A stretch of DNA of 10,807 bases from Deltaproteobacteria bacterium (lineage in GTDB: Bacteria; Myxococcota_A; UBA9160; JAFDET01): NCBI GenBank assembly GCA_019310195.1, contig JAFDET010000096.1:1-10807 (forward strand), read 5' to 3'. Below are positions 1-5,510 of this stretch, piece by piece. Every line of letters starts with the position of its first letter. Position 1 is the stretch's first letter. Made by a program: the position numbers and the translations under genes. Below the pieces are notes generated by a model. It made no database searches and was not told the origin of the DNA. It saw nothing but the letters and a program-made list of their open reading frames with translations.

Positions 1-911
1 CAGCGCAGGCTGTCGTAGGGCGTGGCATTGCTGTCGGGAACGACCTGCGAGTCTTCGGGAACCACGGTGGCGGACAGGGTCCCGAAGTCCTTGCGACTGT
101 CGTCGCCGATCAGGTACTCGAGCTCGCCGCGCACGTTGATCCCGCGGTCGGCGGTCCAGCGAGGCGTGACGGTCACCCCGACCTGCGGGTGGGCCGCCCA
201 GAACAACGGCAGGCCGATCTCCATGCCGCGTCGCGAGGTGTTGGAGAACGTGGGAAAGAGGAGCCCGGACTGGCGTTCGCTCTTGACCGGGAACATCGCC
301 CGAGGCGTCCAGAGGACCGGTACACCCAGGATGTCCACGGTGGTGTTCTTGGTGACGGCGTAGCCGCCCACCTCGAGAGTTCCCTCCTTGGCGCGCAGCC
401 GCCATGGCTTGCGCCCCTCTTCGGGGCACTGACACGTGGTGAACGTCGGGTTCTCGAACTCGTAGGTGTCCTCACTGGTCCGGCGGAGCTCGCTCCCCTT
501 CACCGTGAAGCCGGTGACGGTAACCAGCTCGCCCTCGTACATGACGCCCTGGCCGGTCTCGAGGTTGAACTGCAGGAAGTCCGCGCGGATCTCGTCGCCT
601 TCGTCGAGGATGAGCACGTTCCCGCTGGCGAGCCCGTGGCGGGTCGAGTTGTTCAGAGCCACCCAGTCGGCGGTCAACACGGTGCCGCCCTGCTCGATGC
701 GGACGTTGCCCTTGGCCGTGAAGACGTCGAGATCCTGGTCGAACTCGACCGCGTCGGAGGTGATGGAGACCGGGATGTCGCCCGGTCCGCTGACCAGGGG
801 CTGGGCGCGGGCCTGCGGCGCTCCGAACGAACAGAGCACCGCCACCATGACGACGAACCGGATCCAGGTCGACAGCGCACGCCCCCCTGCGATGCGACAG
901 GACGCTATCAA
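1..911 (-). CDS. lptD: LptD (OstA) LPS-assembly outer membrane protein, N-terminal part; 3' end beyond the window
   Basis: LptD is the outer-membrane beta-barrel that, with LptE, inserts lipopolysaccharide into the outer leaflet. About 303 codons are visible; a complete protein would usually be 700 or more residues, so the gene continues past the left edge. Residues count from a TTG at 911. A hydrophobic stretch at about 17-30 followed by ARAQ at 34-37 looks like a Sec signal peptide. The OstA/LptA-like periplasmic domain follows: VSITSDAVEFDQDLDVFTAKGNVRIEQGG starts near 48, with the typical SGNV and LDEGDEIRAD stretches. The barrel begins near 195 with GVPVLWTPRAMFPVK and SGLLFPTFSN. A Cys-x-Cys pair sits at 160/162. 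The start is uncertain: TTG 911 has no Shine-Dalgarno, CTG 875 has AGGGGGG six bases upstream, and ATG 848 lacks a basic n-region. An in-frame TGA at 929-927 blocks any earlier start. Family certain; start weak. Confidence 0.92.
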   Translation of the reverse strand, partial: MIASCRIAGGRALSTWIRFVVMVAVLCSFGAPQARAQPLVSGPGDIPVSITSDAVEFDQDLDVFTAKGNVRIEQGGTVLTADWVALNNSTRHGLASGNVLILDEGDEIRADFLQFNLETGQGVMYEGELVTVTGFTVKGSELRRTSEDTYEFENPTFTTCQCPEEGRKPWRLRAKEGTLEVGGYAVTKNTTVDILGVPVLWTPRAMFPVKSERQSGLLFPTFSNTSRRGMEIGLPLFWAAHPQVGVTVTPRWTADRGINVRGELEYLIGDDSRKDFGTLSATVVPEDSQVVPDSNATPYDSLR

Positions 912-926
912 GCGCGGAAGAGGCCG

Positions 927-944
927 TCAAACCCGCGATTTCAT
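927..944 (-). other. Five-codon uORF (MKSRV) just upstream of and in frame with lptD
   Basis: On the minus strand an ATG at 944 is preceded by AAGG four bases away. It reads MKSRV and then meets TGA at 929-927, in the same frame as lptD. It begins 14 bases after the stop of the Crp-like gene. It could be a translated leader peptide or the remnant of a longer lptD start interrupted by a substitution or read error. No expression evidence is available from sequence. Confidence 0.35.
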
Positions 945-958
945 TGAACCTTGAGGAT

Positions 959-1588
959 TCAGGCGACGTCCAGGCAGGCGGACACGGACTCCAGGTCGTC
1001 GGTCTCCAGGACGTCGTCCGCCAGGCGCAGAACCTTGCGATCGAACAGGTTGTGGAGCGCCCTGTGCGCTTCGCGCATGGAGAGCCCCGATTCCTCCGCC
1101 AGGTCGCGCAGGGTCGAGCGCACGCGGGCCGAGCCGTCCTGGCCGGTCTCCGCACGGCGCACCAGCACCCGTACCATGGGCGGCAGCAGATCGTCGCTTC
1201 CCAACGCCGCCAGCCGCTTCTCCAGGTCGATGACGCGACCGGCCAGGCGCTGGATGACCCGGATCGCGACCTCGGGACGCTCCACGCACATGCCCTCGAG
1301 GGTCTGGCCATCGATGGTCAGGAGCCGGACCGGTGCCACGGCGGTGGCCCGGATGCGGCGCTCGCCGCCCAGCACCACGCTCATCTCGCCGAAGAACTCG
1401 CCCGGCCCCAGGCGGCCGACCAGGCGCCGGCCCTCGGCCACGGCGCGGGTCAGCTCCACCTCGCCGGACTGGATCACGTACAGGAACTCACCGGTATCGC
1501 CTTCCTCGAAGATCACCTCGCCGGACTCGAGCTCGCGCTCGAAGGTCTGGCGGACCTCGAAGTCGGTATCTCCCGGATGGATGCTCAC
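959..1588 (-). CDS. Crp/Fnr-family transcriptional regulator (cyclic-nucleotide-binding fold plus winged helix)
   Basis: This 209-residue protein has the two-domain Crp layout and usual length. Residues about 15-115 form the cNMP-binding beta-roll: EVIFEEGDTGEFLYVIQSGEVELT and the phosphate-binding-cassette-like GEFFGEMSVVLGGERRIRATA at 63-83, with Glu68 and an Arg-Ala-Thr end retained. A dimerisation helix at about 106-130 (AIRVIQRLAGRVIDLEKRL) follows. A helix-turn-helix lies at about 159-185 (TLRDLAEESGLSMREAHRALHNLF). There are no Fnr-type N-terminal cysteines, so an Fe-S oxygen sensor is unlikely. The ligand is unknown; some relatives bind none. The start is GTG at 1588 with GGGGAGG (1603-1597) eight bases upstream. 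It sits between the TlpA-like gene (81 bp gap) and lptD (about 47 bp gap), all on one strand, so it may be co-transcribed with or regulate its neighbours. Targets are inference only. Confidence 0.9.
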   Translation of the reverse strand: MSIHPGDTDFEVRQTFERELESGEVIFEEGDTGEFLYVIQSGEVELTRAVAEGRRLVGRLGPGEFFGEMSVVLGGERRIRATAVAPVRLLTIDGQTLEGMCVERPEVAIRVIQRLAGRVIDLEKRLAALGSDDLLPPMVRVLVRRAETGQDGSARVRSTLRDLAEESGLSMREAHRALHNLFDRKVLRLADDVLETDDLESVSACLDVA

Positions 1589-1596
1589 CGGCTGCG

Positions 1597-1603
1597 CCTC
1601 CCC
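1597..1603 (-). promoter_or_regulatory. Ribosome binding site of the Crp-like gene
   Basis: GGGGAGG on the minus strand lies eight bases before GTG 1588. It fixes this GTG as the start of the regulator gene. Confidence 0.7.
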
Positions 1604-1669
1604 GCGGGCGGCTGCCCACAGGGACGCTTTCGACCGGATCGAGGGCGCCCTTTAGGGCTGCCGAGAACC

Positions 1670-2239
1670 TCAGCCGGGTTGGTTGAGCGGAGCCGAGGCC
1701 TCGCTGGGAGCGTCCTCGCCCTTGACGGTCGCGATCACTTCCTCCAGCTCCAGCGCCTCGATCAGGCCCACGTGCACGTCGGCGATCCGCCCGGACGGAT
1801 CCACGACGATCAACGAGGGAAAGCCGGGCGCCCCGAACGTGCGGGCCAGCGACTCGCTGCCCATCAGGATGGGATAGGCCGCTTCGTGCTTGGCGATGTA
1901 CTCCTGCACCACCTCCGGGCCCTCGGTATCCACCGAGATGCCGAGGATCTCCACGTCACCGACCTCCTGGTGGGCCTCGTACACCTGGTTCAGGATCGGG
2001 ATCTGGAACTCACAGGGCGGGCACCAGGTTGCCCAGAAGTCCAGGACCACGACCTTTCCGCGCAGCTCCTCCAGCCGGACGGGCGTGCCCGACAGGTCGT
2101 TGAGCGTGAAGTCGGGCGCGAGCTCTCGCGTTTCCTCGGCCGAGGCATCGTCCCCACCGGAAGCGCCTCCCTCGCTGCCGGAGGGGCCGCAGGCGGCCGC
2201 CAGCAGTGCGGCCAACAGAACAGTGAGAATGGGGCGCAC
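1670..2239 (-). CDS. TlpA/ResA-like thioredoxin-fold lipoprotein
   Basis: A periplasmic membrane-anchored thiol-disulfide oxidoreductase of the AhpC/TSA-redoxin type, 189 residues. Residues 1-17 (MRPILTVLLAALLAAAC) form a lipoprotein signal with the lipidated Cys at 17. A Gly/Ser/acidic linker runs to about 38. The redoxin domain starts at APDFTLNDLSG (41-51); the active site is WCPPC with Cys73 and Cys76 in FWATWCPPC. The cis-proline loop is GFPSLIVVD (Pro141). Family members reduce periplasmic disulfides, for example in apocytochrome c, using electrons from CcdA or DsbD. The ccdA gene ends 13 bp upstream, strong support for a functional pair. The GTG start at 2239 has a strong AAGGAGGGAGG immediately after the ccdA stop, suggesting coupled translation. 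The actual substrate is not evident; no cytochrome c biogenesis genes are in the window. Confidence 0.93.
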   Translation of the reverse strand: MRPILTVLLAALLAAACGPSGSEGGASGGDDASAEETRELAPDFTLNDLSGTPVRLEELRGKVVVLDFWATWCPPCEFQIPILNQVYEAHQEVGDVEILGISVDTEGPEVVQEYIAKHEAAYPILMGSESLARTFGAPGFPSLIVVDPSGRIADVHVGLIEALELEEVIATVKGEDAPSEASAPLNQPG

Positions 2240-2243
2240 CAGG

Positions 2244-2254
2244 CCTCCCTCCTT
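2244..2254 (-). promoter_or_regulatory. Strong ribosome binding site of the TlpA-like gene
   Basis: AAGGAGGGAGG on the minus strand touches the ccdA stop codon and ends four bases before GTG 2239. It sets that start and fits translational coupling to ccdA. Confidence 0.7.
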
Positions 2255-3039
2255 CAGAGCAGGTTCTGCTCCAGCGTCGTCACCAGGCGATTCAGGAATA
2301 CGAAGTAGGTGTTGAAGCGCGTGAGCTGGTCGGTCACCACGAGCACACCGATGGCCACCAGCAGGCCGCCGGAAACCACCTCCAGGGTCCGGAAGTACTG
2401 CTTCACGCGATGGAAGACCCGGAAGAAGTACTCGATGCTCCAGCCCGTCAACAGGAACGGCACGGCCAGCCCGGCCGAGTACACCGCCAGCAGCGCCACG
2501 CCTTGGAAGACCGTCTCACGGCTCGCTGCCACGGTCAGGATTCCCGACAGGATCGGCCCGATGCAGGGAGACCAGCCGAAGGCGAATGCGGCGCCGACCA
2601 GATAGGTGCCCAGCCAGCTCCGGGTTCGACCGCTGCCGCCGACCTGCACGCGCGCCTCTCGGTACAGCAGGTGCACCGGCAGCAGCCCCGCGATGTGCAG
2701 GCCCATCAGGATGATCACCACGCCGGCCACCTGGGCGACGCCGAATTCGACCCCGAGGAACTCGGCCCGCCACGTGCGCAGAACCTGACCGACCGCCGTG
2801 GCCGAGGCCCCCAGGGCGATGAACACCGTGGAGAAGCCGGCCACGAAGCCCAGGCAGGCGGTCATGATGCGCCGGCGCAGACCCGGATCCCCGGCCGAGT
2901 CCTGCATCTCCTCCACGGAGAGCCCCGAGATCAGCGAGAGATAGGCCGGCATCAGGGGCATCACACACGGGGACAGAAACGAGAGCATTCCCGCCGCAAA
3001 AGCCGCGCCGATCGCACCGATGTCTTCAAGGCCGCCCAT
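2254..3039 (-). CDS. ccdA: CcdA: inner-membrane thiol-electron transporter (DsbD transmembrane family)
   Basis: CcdA carries reducing equivalents from cytoplasmic thioredoxin across the inner membrane to periplasmic thioredoxin-like proteins. The 261-residue protein has the family's internally duplicated layout. The first half carries MLSFLSPCVMPLMPAYLS (Cys25) and the second FGWSPCIGPILSGILTV (Cys159); these two cysteines form the redox pair within proline-containing helices. Six or more hydrophobic segments are visible (about 8-30, 62-84, 101-122, 143-172, 178-200 and 222-238). A basic loop, YREARVQVGGSGRTRS, lies between the halves. The start is ATG 3039, with a modest GGGACGG upstream. 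It is the first gene of a ccdA-tlpA pair. The upstream 143 bp contain no gene but do contain alternative hairpins. Cytochrome c maturation or general periplasmic disulfide reduction are both possible roles. Confidence 0.94.
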   Translation of the reverse strand: MGGLEDIGAIGAAFAAGMLSFLSPCVMPLMPAYLSLISGLSVEEMQDSAGDPGLRRRIMTACLGFVAGFSTVFIALGASATAVGQVLRTWRAEFLGVEFGVAQVAGVVIILMGLHIAGLLPVHLLYREARVQVGGSGRTRSWLGTYLVGAAFAFGWSPCIGPILSGILTVAASRETVFQGVALLAVYSAGLAVPFLLTGWSIEYFFRVFHRVKQYFRTLEVVSGGLLVAIGVLVVTDQLTRFNTYFVFLNRLVTTLEQNLL

Positions 3040-3113
3040 GGCATCCGTCCCAGAGGATCGCTCGCACGCCGACTCGGGGCCAGCCCGCGCGGGGACTCCC
3101 TGAAGGCCAGCGC

Positions 3114-3146
3114 CGCCCCTCCCATCAGGGGCGCCAATGCGCCCCT
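3114..3146 (-). promoter_or_regulatory. Three-armed inverted repeat forming two mutually exclusive hairpins upstream of ccdA
   Basis: On the minus strand, AGGGGCGC (3146-3139) pairs perfectly with GCGCCCCT (3134-3127) across a four-base loop. That second arm can instead pair with AGGGGCG (3120-3114) across a six-base loop. No T-run follows, so this is not a classical Rho-independent terminator. It sits between the secreted-protein gene and ccdA, where it could attenuate, pause, or stabilise transcript ends. The rest of the gap (3040-3182) holds no gene and no promoter I would defend; a short palindrome CCCGCGCGGG is at 3084-3093. Confidence 0.5.
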
Positions 3147-3182
3147 AGAGAGCTATCGGGACTGGAGCACGAGACCCTGGTG

Positions 3183-3581
3183 TTACCAGGCGGGCGCGTC
3201 CTGTTGCTGCTGCTGCTGCGCGGCCTGGTTCTCAGGCGAGCGGCCGATGAAGTCGATGCCTTCCTTGCCCGTCAGGTGGTCTGGTGTCAGCACGTAGTCC
3301 CCGCGCACCGCACCGTCCAAGATGGCGGTCGCCACCTCGCCGTTGCCGCCCGTGAAGCACCAGGCCATGCCGGAGCCGAGTGTCCCCAGGAGCGCCCACA
3401 CGACCTTCACCATCCCATACGGGAGGGTGCTGAAGAAGGATGCCAAGCCGAGCCCGGCCTCCGCGCCGAGGCTGCGACTCTGCGCCTGAGCGGGTGCCGG
3501 CGCCACCGTCAGGGCCGCCGCGAGGGCCACGGCAACCGCCAGGGCCACCGCACGCGGCGGCCGTCGTCGGATCTGATTCAC
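3183..3581 (-). CDS. Small secreted protein of unknown function with a Gln-rich tail
   Basis: A 132-residue protein I cannot assign to a named family. It starts with a clear Sec signal peptide: a basic n-region (RRRPPR, 5-10), an Ala/Val/Leu core (11-27) and a likely cut after AQA near 33. The mature part has a moderately hydrophobic stretch (ASFFSTLPYGMVKVVWALLG, 47-66), then GSGMAWCFTGGN (69-80), then a conserved-looking RGDYVLTPDHLTG motif (93-105) and FIGR. One Cys (75) is present. It ends in six consecutive glutamines and DAPAW. I recall similar small proteins (a hydrophobic stretch, a Gly-rich turn, then RG-YVLTP-HL) in deltaproteobacteria-like genomes, but without known function. GTG 3581 is preferred over GTG 3590 because GAGAGGTG lies six bases before it and would otherwise include the start. 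It has its own promoter. Confidence 0.8.
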   Translation of the reverse strand: MNQIRRRPPRAVALAVAVALAAALTVAPAPAQAQSRSLGAEAGLGLASFFSTLPYGMVKVVWALLGTLGSGMAWCFTGGNGEVATAILDGAVRGDYVLTPDHLTGKEGIDFIGRSPENQAAQQQQQQDAPAW

Positions 3582-3587
3582 GATGTT

Positions 3588-3595
3588 CACCTCTC
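3588..3595 (-). promoter_or_regulatory. Ribosome binding site deciding the start of the secreted protein
   Basis: GAGAGGTG on the minus strand, six bases before GTG 3581. The GTG inside this motif (3590) is also in frame but lacks its own Shine-Dalgarno, so 3581 is the better start. Confidence 0.6.
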
Positions 3596-3596
3596 T

Positions 3597-3613
3597 GCGG
3601 CGTCACACGCCGC
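3597..3613 (-). promoter_or_regulatory. 5'-UTR hairpin abutting the Shine-Dalgarno
   Basis: GCGGCGT and ACGCCGC form a perfect seven-pair stem with a three-base loop, separated by one base from the GAGAGGTG ribosome site. It lies between the predicted promoter and the start codon of the secreted-protein gene, so it would be within the leader. It may protect the 5' end or modulate ribosome access. Confidence 0.5.
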
Positions 3614-3627
3614 CCCCATTGGCTCGG

Positions 3628-3656
3628 ATTGTGCTGGGCCGCGCGGCGGCGGTCAA
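3628..3656 (-). promoter_or_regulatory. Sigma70-type promoter for the secreted-protein gene (possibly reading on to ccdA-tlpA-crp-lptD)
   Basis: On the minus strand, TTGACC (3656-3651; five of six to TTGACA) is followed after exactly 17 bases by CACAAT (3633-3628; four of six to TATAAT). The predicted transcript would start near 3621, leaving a leader of about 40 bases containing the hairpin and ribosome site. It lies in the 79-88 bp gap directly after dtd, fitting a new transcription unit. Confidence 0.6.
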
Positions 3657-3669
3657 CCCGATGAGAGGC

Positions 3670-4119
3670 TCAGAATGCGCGCTCGCTGTCCAGAAGCAGA
3701 GTTACGGGTCCGGCGTTCACCAGCTCTACATCCATCGTCGCGCCGAAGCGACCCGTGATCACCGTCACTCCCAGTGCTCGGGCGGCGTCGGCCAGGGCTT
3801 GCACCAGCGGCTCCGCTTCCTCGCCCGGCGCCGCGTCGACGAAGGCCGGACGCCGGCCCTTGCGCGCATCCCCGTAGAGGGTGAACTGGGACACGACGCC
3901 CAGGGTCCCTCCCGCGTCGAGCAGCGAGCGATTCATGCGGCCCGCATCATCTGCCAGCACGCGCAGGTGGACCAGCTTGCGAGCCAGGTCGCGGGCGGTC
4001 TCGAGGCCATCGCCCCGCTTCACCCCCACCAGGGCCAACAGGCCGGCCCCCATCTCGGACACCGTCTCCGGCCCCACACGAATCCGAGCGCTGCGAACAC
4101 GCTGCACCACGGCGCGCAC
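3670..4119 (-). CDS. dtd: D-aminoacyl-tRNA deacylase (DTD)
   Basis: DTD hydrolyses D-amino acids (and mischarged glycine) from tRNA in the cytoplasm, a translation proofreading step. The 149-residue length and the N-terminus MRAVVQRVRSARIRV are typical. Both active-site motifs are present: SQFTLYGD (Ser77, Gln78, Thr80) and the Gly-cisPro motif NAGPVT (Asn135, Gly137, Pro138, Thr140) that gives chiral selectivity. KGRRPAF (87-93) and GRFGATM (123-129) also match the family; most relatives have an acidic or polar residue where Ala127 or Thr128 sits, which I do not regard as damaging. The GTG start at 4119 has only a weak GGGGGCC-type upstream sequence, but the family N-terminus fits exactly. 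It follows dcd by 30 bp and is probably translated from the same transcript. Confidence 0.96.
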   Translation of the reverse strand: MRAVVQRVRSARIRVGPETVSEMGAGLLALVGVKRGDGLETARDLARKLVHLRVLADDAGRMNRSLLDAGGTLGVVSQFTLYGDARKGRRPAFVDAAPGEEAEPLVQALADAARALGVTVITGRFGATMDVELVNAGPVTLLLDSERAF

Positions 4120-4149
4120 CTCAGGCCCCCGGGGCTCGGCCCGGGCGCA

Positions 4150-4665
4150 TCACGGGCGCTCCTGGTTCCAGAAGCGCCCGCGGTAGAGGGCCTCGCCCTC
4201 GGTCCGCAGCAGCACGACCTGGCAGAGCCGCACGCCCGGGACCAGGCGCAGGGGATGGCCCGCCAGGTTGCTCATCTCCAGGACCATGCGGCTGGCGACA
4301 CCGGGCTGCACGAAGGCCGACGTCACGTGGATCATCAGGCCAAGCCGCGCAAAGCGGCTGCGGCCCTCGAGGAATCCGCACAGGTTGGCGGGCAGCGTGA
4401 GCGTCTCGCGGGTGATGCCGTGGATGGTCTCCCCCGCCGCGAGCAGGTAGCCCTCGGGCTCCAGGCGGAGCGGCCGCGTGTGCTCGCGATAGTCCTCTTC
4501 TTCGCGGATCGGGATCTCGTCCGCGCCCGGCGCCATGACCCGGATCTCCTCGCCCAGCGTGAGGTCGATGGAGGCGGGTCCGATCTGGGTCGCGTCGAGC
4601 GGCTCGATCACGAGCCGGCCCGAGTCGAGCTCGCGCATCAACGCCTCACGGGTCAGGACAGCCAT
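4150..4665 (-). CDS. dcd: dCTP deaminase
   Basis: This enzyme converts dCTP to dUTP, feeding dTMP synthesis. From ATG 4665 the protein has 171 residues, within the family range. MAVLTREALMRELDSGRLVIEPLDATQIGPASIDLTLG matches the family N-terminus. The active-site stretch GRSRFARLGL (101-110) supplies the Ser103 and Arg107 equivalents of E. coli Ser111 and Arg115, and VLEMSN carries Glu130, the equivalent of catalytic Glu138. In place of the usual IDPG there is VQPG, so Gln120 replaces a conserved Asp. In bifunctional deaminase/dUTPases the matching Asp is thought to serve the dUTPase step, so a deaminase-only enzyme is likely. An upstream in-frame start at 4734 would overlap the divergent phosphodiesterase gene and does not match the family. 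A TATCAT element at 4681-4676 suggests a leaderless start. Confidence 0.93.
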   Translation of the reverse strand: MAVLTREALMRELDSGRLVIEPLDATQIGPASIDLTLGEEIRVMAPGADEIPIREEEDYREHTRPLRLEPEGYLLAAGETIHGITRETLTLPANLCGFLEGRSRFARLGLMIHVTSAFVQPGVASRMVLEMSNLAGHPLRLVPGVRLCQVVLLRTEGEALYRGRFWNQERP

Positions 4666-4703
4666 CGGGCCGCGGATGATACCCTCCGCCGAGGAGGCTA
4701 CCC
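4666..4703. promoter_or_regulatory. 38-bp divergent intergenic region with back-to-back -10 elements
   Basis: Minus strand: TATCAT at 4681-4676 (five of six to TATAAT), ten bases before dcd ATG 4665. Plus strand, over the same bases: TGATACCCT at 4677-4685, an extended -10-like element facing the phosphodiesterase. No convincing -35 is visible; any such box would lie inside the opposite gene. No Shine-Dalgarno precedes dcd, consistent with a leaderless message. Confidence 0.5.
4691..4697 (+). promoter_or_regulatory. Ribosome binding site of the glycerophosphodiesterase gene
   Basis: GAGGAGG lies six bases before ATG 4704. CCTCC at 4683-4687 is complementary to GGAGG at 4693-4697 and could mask it if included in the transcript. 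Confidence 0.75.
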
Positions 4704-5510
4704 ATGTTGCACCCCTTTCTGGATCTGCCGACACCGATTCCCATCGGGCACCGCGGCGCGGCGGGCGACGCCCCCGAGAACACCCTGCCGTCGTTCGAGC
4801 GCGCCGTCGCCGTGGGCGCGGCCATCCTGGAGAGCGACGTCCACCTGACCCGGGACGGCCACGTGGTGATCCACCACGACGCCGAAGTCGACCGCACCAG
4901 CGACGGCAGCGGCCCCGTGGCCGAGAAGACCCTGGCCGAGCTGCGCGAGCTGGACGCCGGCTACCGCTTCAGCCCGGATGGCGGCCGCAGCCACCCCTTC
5001 CGTGACCGCGGTGTGCGCATCCCCACCCTGGCCGAGGCCTACGAGGCCTTCCCGGAGATGCGCTTCAACCTGGAGATCAAGGCCGGCACGCCCGGCCTGG
5101 TGGAGCGCACCCTGCAGCTCTCCGCTGCCCGCGCAGGCCACACGCTGTTGGCGGCAGCCGACCCGGGCATCATGGCCGCCCTGCGCGAGGCCGCTGCGCG
5201 CGAGAAGGTGCCGGTGGCCATCGGCGCTTCGGTGGCCGACGTGCTGGCCTTCGTGCGAGCGGCGCTGGACGACAAGCCGCCGCCGCCCGGTCCCATGGCG
5301 CTCCAGGTGCCGCCGGATTTCGGCGGGCGTCCCCTGGTAACAGCTCGTTTCGTCGAGCACGCCCACGCCCACGAGCTGCACGTGCACGTGTGGACCATCA
5401 ACGACCCCGACGAGATCGAGCGACTGCTGGATCTGGGCGTGGACGGCATCGTCAGCGACCACCCCGACCGCGTGGTCGCTGCCTGCGCGGCGCGGCGTGA
5501 GTCCGGCTGA
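4704..5510 (+). CDS. Glycerophosphodiester phosphodiesterase (GDPD family, cytoplasmic)
   Basis: The enzyme hydrolyses deacylated phospholipid headgroups to glycerol-3-phosphate plus an alcohol. The 268 residues cover a full GDPD TIM barrel. Key motifs: GHRGAAGDAPENT (His16, Arg17, Glu25, Asn26), ESDVHLTRDGHVVIHHD (metal ligands Glu43 and Asp45; His58), NLEIK (Glu124, Lys126), HVWTIND (Trp230) and GVDGIVSDHPD near the C-terminus. There is no signal peptide or membrane segment, so it resembles the cytoplasmic UgpQ type rather than the periplasmic GlpQ type. The active-site set is complete. ATG 4704 is backed by GAGGAGG six bases upstream. It diverges from dcd and overlaps the next gene by 14 bases, suggesting a two-gene transcript. 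Substrate preference cannot be read from the sequence. Confidence 0.95.
   Translation: MLHPFLDLPTPIPIGHRGAAGDAPENTLPSFERAVAVGAAILESDVHLTRDGHVVIHHDAEVDRTSDGSGPVAEKTLAELRELDAGYRFSPDGGRSHPFRDRGVRIPTLAEAYEAFPEMRFNLEIKAGTPGLVERTLQLSAARAGHTLLAAADPGIMAALREAAAREKVPVAIGASVADVLAFVRAALDDKPPPPGPMALQVPPDFGGRPLVTARFVEHAHAHELHVHVWTINDPDEIERLLDLGVDGIVSDHPDRVVAACAARRESG

Noticed and set aside
1647..1658. GCCC TTTA GGGC inverted repeat after the TlpA-like gene, considered as a terminator
   Set aside because: The stem has only four secure pairs and no following T-run on either strand.
944..2308. A 454-codon open frame on the plus strand
   Set aside because: It is antisense to the Crp-like and TlpA-like genes, which have clear motifs; low-complexity composition typical of GC-rich antisense frames.
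3195..3222. Short CAG/CTG triplet run considered as a repeat element
   Set aside because: Only six Gln codons within a coding sequence; kept as a remark on the protein rather than a separate repeat feature.
4666..4734. Extended N-terminus of dcd from GTG/ATG-type starts up to 4734
   Set aside because: The added residues do not match the dCTP deaminase family, and the extension would overlap the ribosome site and start of the divergent phosphodiesterase gene.
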